The translations under genes were made by a program, and so were the position numbers. The notes under the pieces are model-generated. The model was not told where the DNA came from. It was given only the letters and a program-made list of their open reading frames with translations, and did no database searches. A stretch of DNA of 64,000 nt from Membranipora membranacea (taxonomy: Eukaryota > Bryozoa > Gymnolaemata > Cheilostomatida > Membraniporidae), in assembly GCA_914767715.1 (NCBI GenBank), contig OU612066.1, positions 23,284,283-23,348,282 of the forward strand, read 5' to 3'. Shown piece by piece: positions 59,496-64,000 of the stretch (its first letter is position 1; each line of letters starts with the position of its first letter).

Positions 59496-61463
59496 CGGCT
59501 CCAAATGCAATGATCTCAGTGCCCTAACTTCATATCTAGATAGGGTGAAAGAAAGAGGGCTTACACGGTTTTCATCAGTAATAATACATCTTGTAAAAAA
59601 ATCCAAAACTAAGAATTGCGAAAAAAATTCATCCTCAGCCATTCATATTCGTTGAGCCGACCTCAGCTGTTTCAGGGGAAACAAATTTGGTCCATAGTCA
59701 ATATATTATATAATATGTGCCGAAATGTGAGTTGCTGGCAGTCAATGTAACATTGTGTATACCCTAAGAGAGTTAAGTATTTGCAGCAGGGAAAATTCAC
59801 AAATAGCTACATTTAAAGCAAGCTAACATTTGCTCTCATTTCTTCATATAGACTCCCACCTCCGCTAGAGGAGTAATTTACTGCAAATCATCTTTAGACA
59901 ACTATCCTGAATATTATGTAATATCAAGTTTATCGTCCTATTGTATTTAGAGTGATATATGAATATCTCAAAAAACTCAATATTCACACCGGTGTATATA
60001 TATATAATATGTGGTTTAAGATCAGAAGATGATTTGATGGTATTCAGTAGCTAATAAATTATTGCTCCCCGCCAGAAATTGCCAGAAGATTAAACCGTGA
60101 GTTACTTCAATACCATTGGACCCCACTTTCAATGATGGGATTACTCTAGTGGAGTAATGTTAGTTCAATAGGAAAAGTTTGCATTTCGAGAAGATGTCTT
60201 GAAGTAATAAAATTATGGCTAGCCAACATTTTCTCAACTCCGTCACTTGACATTAACTTCAAGTGGGTGACCTCACGTTCAAAGTTTTAAGATACTTGAG
60301 TTTTAATGAGCTCATTGGATGGTTGTGACAGGGCTGTCACATCCAATTCTTGAGAAAGGCACCCAAGTGCCTTCGGAGTTCTCCTCTATTACAAAAATTA
60401 AGCGCAGACAACCATTGCAGTACGAACAGTCTGCTGAATAACAATAAAAAAAGCATGGCTGTAAATGCTGTTGGCAAATTCCCACATGATTATAATATTA
60501 CTTGTATGTCGATTAAAATATTTTCACTCCTGCAAATCCGGTTGCTCCAATCCTAGTAAAATCCAAGTAAAACGACGTTGTCTTGTGTTGATGGCTGGAG
60601 GGGGAGCAACTCCAAATATATGCAAATTAGATTAAAATTTTTCTTGAGGTAGAGAATGTTTTACTTTTTGTCACCATGCTCAGTAAATAACCTAACAAAG
60701 AGTCAAGTAGATGTCGAGCACATAGTGCTTGCTTTCCAATCTAGTCAATGCAATGTCACAGTGTGTGTTACGTCATTATCCCTATAGTTTTATCCAATTT
60801 TTCTGCATTTGGATTTGCTTCTGGTGTCACCAGTAAAATGGGAGGAACTTGAAATGTAGGCATTTATCACAGAACTTGTAATGGCTCTGGATCAAAGAAA
60901 GAAAGAAGAAATATGTCTTCATCCAACCAACTTAACATTATTGATGGCCAACCACCCAACCAACGCTACTCCATATTGAAAAGTTTCCCCACTCCTGATT
61001 GCTAAAATGAATTATTCTGAGCCATGATCTTTGCGTCATATTGTGTACTCTGATCTAAACTTCAACAGTGCCTCTGTTAGAAGGGAAGGGAGGGGATTAG
61101 GGGGGGGGGGGTTATTGTATGACACCTGAAGCTTTTGAACACACCATTGGAGTGAGCATTTGCTAATGTTGTTTCACCTTTGGCCTGACACTGAGCTTAT
61201 ATATATTATATCTGCTTTCGCTTTGCATACTTTTGTGATAGAATGGTACTTCAAAAAGTGCTGTTTTGATGTGGCTGCGTGGGCCTACATACATCTCAAT
61301 TCGGAGTTTAGTGGACAGTCATAGCTTCATCCTATTCTATAGACGGCATACAATAGATAGCTGTCAGGAGGTCATTTCTCACAGATATACTCATATATGG
61401 TGTCCAAACTCAACACATAATATTTTTTCTACAACAATCTTACTGTTGTTTTGACTTCACATC
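59496..61463. other. single-copy sequence, no gene seen
   Basis: Only short ORFs. A short TA microsatellite lies at about 59996-60004 and a run of G at about 61102-61112. No splice chain was convincing. Confidence 0.4.
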
Positions 61464-62128
61464 ATGAAATTTCTACATGCAAGATTTTTTTTTACAGTGT
61501 TACTATTTGGAGGAGTGAATGGGGACAGTGACTCAGAAGATATACGACAGAGCATCATACTCAGCAGATTTCTCACACCTTGTCACCCACCACCAATAAC
61601 TCCAGCTTCAAAGAAGCACACTCTGCTGATGCTCTCTTTGTTACACCAGGGACAAATACCCCCCCCCCCCCCCCCCCCACCCAAGGTATGTATGGGCTTG
61701 AATGATCATCAATGCTTATCTATCAATATTTTGGGAGTCACCAGCAAAATTATTATGTCAAACAATGTAATCCTCTGATTCATGATTGTTGCTACATCAC
61801 TTAAACGCGTATTATATATGGTTTTTTTTGGTGATGGGTTGCGGTAAATATCGAATATACCAAATATATCAAATTGAGGATACTTTAGCCAGCGACACGT
61901 TGACACCCTCCCCTGATTTAGCCACAATCTCTCTGAAAGTATGACACGGTGATTGATATACATTTTTCTTTTTTTCAGACTATAATTGAGACTCATGGTG
62001 GTATAGAGCGGACACCAGTCATGACACATCAAATGTGCACCATAAGCACCTCCTCCGATATAGTGAACTGTCACAAAAGTCACACTCTTATATCTGCGCA
62101 GCACTATGTTGTCACTGCACACTGTTGA
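61464..62128 (+). CDS. candidate two-exon secreted protein with polyproline stretch
   Basis: Exon 1 61464-61685 starts MKFLHARFFFTVLLFGGVNG, a good signal peptide, followed by an acidic DSDSED, a basic/hydrophobic middle, and a run of about eight prolines encoded by a poly-C tract. It ends AAG before donor GTATGT. Exon 2 61979-62128 follows a strong pyrimidine tract (TTTTTTTCAG) in the same phase and reads TIIETHGGIERTPVMTHQMC to LISAQHYVVTAHC, then TGA: 123 residues in all. The last part recalls the LISxxxVVTAAHC segment of trypsin-like proteases, but one Ala is missing and nothing of the rest of the domain follows, so I do not call it a protease. The poly-C length could shift the frame. No second copy lies in the window. 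Confidence 0.45.
61659..61678. repeat. poly-C tract (about 19 C)
   Basis: Lies inside the candidate exon 1 and encodes prolines. Length errors here would break the reading frame. Confidence 0.8.
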
Positions 62129-64000
62129 ATCGATAGATCAAAAAGTAGTGCCACATAAACTTTCCCCATATGATAATTGATAGGGATGGGCACATGCTCT
62201 CATTTCATCAGTTTCAAGCTGTTCAGTGTTCACATTTGTATTGATATATCAATTGACTTTAGGGCATTTCTTGCGCCTACTGGTATTTCCTTATCCTGTT
62301 GACAATCGCAATAGGCCTTCTGGGTTGTTGATTGTGAATGCCAATGTTTTGTGGGTTAACATATGCGAAGAATAACATCTACACTTTTTAGTATTTTCTA
62401 CTGATTCAATTTTTTTTGGACAGTTTATTGTTCTCACCTCGTCGATTATTCATAATTTTTCATTCCAATGCTTTGCATCCTATTCAGGTATCAGTGAACT
62501 TTAGTTCAATGCAGGTATTCCTACTGTGGATTAACATGTATATCAGTTATATTTAAGAGTACGATGAGTACGACTTGTTTTTTAAAATAAACAGTTTTCA
62601 ATTCATTTCAAAAACATGATCAAAAGGTTCATCACTCGGCAAATAGGCTGAGCACTAGGTTCATGTTGATGCACTGATCTTACATCTTGTCATATATCAT
62701 TAGATGATACATTTGGTTGTCGGTTGTCACTGAACTGTGTGGGTGAGGTTGGTGAGTGGGTCGGTCTACCTCTGTGTGTCCGAAACAAGAAGTGTCATTT
62801 GTATAGTGCACACATACATATTGAGGTTTGATCACAGAATTGTTTCTCGGGCATTGTGTTTAGCAATGGCAGGCAAATTTACAAGTCGGTTTATCCCTGT
62901 GTTAAGATTCTTATGGCTCATAGAGGGTTGCAGTTAGGTGGGAATCGGTGCTGCTAGTACACATTTTTTGGTTAGTGAGGTCCAAGACTACTTTAGGGTT
63001 AGTAGTTAGTACAAGGCAGCTTAATAATTTTTAGAAATTAGTACAACCAAATAGTACTTACCAATTGATAGAGGATTATAGTACGATGGCACTGCTTCCA
63101 TAAACTTTGCTAATATTGAACCCTCCTTGCTATAAACATCACCATGGTAGTATCATTGCTCATAAAGAGTTAGTTATTTTTTTATTTCTCATCTAAACAA
63201 AATTCCCTGTCCAGTGGTACAAATTATGGCTCTGTAAGACCTGTGTGAGAGTATTTGTGTTCAGATATATACAAAATAAGTCTATTTGTACACTTTTTTG
63301 TGTGTTTCAATACCTCATCAATCATTTCTGTTATTGCTGGGTGGTTAAGAGTTATATAGATAGATCAGGAATCTTGTTTAGAAGAAGTTTATATTTAAAC
63401 TTTCCTTCTACACCCTCTAGATTTTAAGATATATCAATTTGTACAACCCCCTATCATTTTTAGGAATTTCAACAAGAATAGCTAACCAGAGGGATTATAT
63501 AGATGACACACTAAGGGTTAATCTACGCTCCTTGGGATTTTTTAGCGTGGATGGCTTTCATTATCTGTTTCTTGGCTGAAGATGTTCTGGGCATGGATTG
63601 CAAGCTCAGAATTTTATGGAATGTGGGTAGAGAGAAGCAAGGGTAAATCAAACCAAGGAGTTACAGCTTCCCCTGTTACTTCTTGATCAAACAGACCTAT
63701 AGTTCAATGACACAATAGAACTCGTTTGTATGGAATGTCTGGTGGTCACTGTGAATTCTTAATATATCAATGCATGCGATAATATTAAGCTGATAGCTTT
63801 GAAAGATTATCTGCTACAAGGCTGTCCAGGCAATTATTTATCGCTCTAAATCTTAACTGATGTAATGGCCCTACAAGTCCCTAATCTGGCAACCCAGCCG
63901 CCTGTCTAAGCTACCGGTCTCATATATAACAGAATAAATACCAGTGTGGGTATTCCTTTGGCAGGAATTTGTTGAAATGATTGGAACAAGGAGTAAAAGA
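62129..64000. other. single-copy sequence, no gene seen
   Basis: AT-rich with short random ORFs only. No repeat shared with the rest of the window was noticed. Confidence 0.4.

Overview
The window is AT-rich metazoan nuclear DNA, most likely from an invertebrate. It has GT-AG introns, TATA promoters, AATAAA signals, several non-LTR retrotransposon families and many small DNA transposons. I cannot name the phylum. There is no bacterial gene organisation, rRNA, CRISPR array or convincing functional tRNA. Almost all long ORFs are shadows; the real coding exons are short.

The main content is a previously hidden gene family, labelled CRP1 to CRP9 here. Each full gene is about 0.9 kb with three exons: a short non-coding first exon behind a TATA box, an exon carrying the 5' UTR plus a hydrophobic signal peptide, and an exon encoding a mature peptide of about 50 residues with ten cysteines. 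Splice phases fit exactly, giving a 74-residue precursor. The spacing (C-x3-C, then G-G-N-C, then a terminal C-C-C-C block) resembles cysteine-stabilised alpha-beta peptides such as invertebrate defensins or short toxins, but I cannot assign a named family. CRP3, 6, 7, 8 and 9 look intact. CRP4 has a premature TGA. CRP2 and CRP5 are pseudogenes sharing a premature TAA and a lost splice donor. CRP1 is a divergent copy with an intact mature exon but a replaced signal exon.

Layout. 1-2.3 kb: five in-frame exons of a Mutator-like-transposase-related protein gene. 3.3-5.9 kb: an older diverged block with a MULE-like MITE and CRP1. 7.9-30.0 kb: module 1, and 30.0-59.1 kb: module 2. These are two copies of one segmental duplication. 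The shared order is a 335-bp satellite, retrotransposon LINE-A on the minus strand, a pseudogene, a CRP gene on minus, and a CRP gene on plus arranged head to head. The satellite returns at 59.1 kb. In module 2 the plus-strand gene was amplified into three tandem 5.55-kb units carrying CRP7, 8 and 9, with a LINE fragment at each of the two junctions. 59.5-64 kb is single-copy sequence with a possible two-exon secreted-protein gene at 61.5-62.1 kb.

Mobile elements mark the history. A hAT-like element, a 9-bp-TSD MITE and a TTAA-flanked foldback element each have an empty site in a paralogous block inside the same window. This allows insertions and duplications to be ordered.
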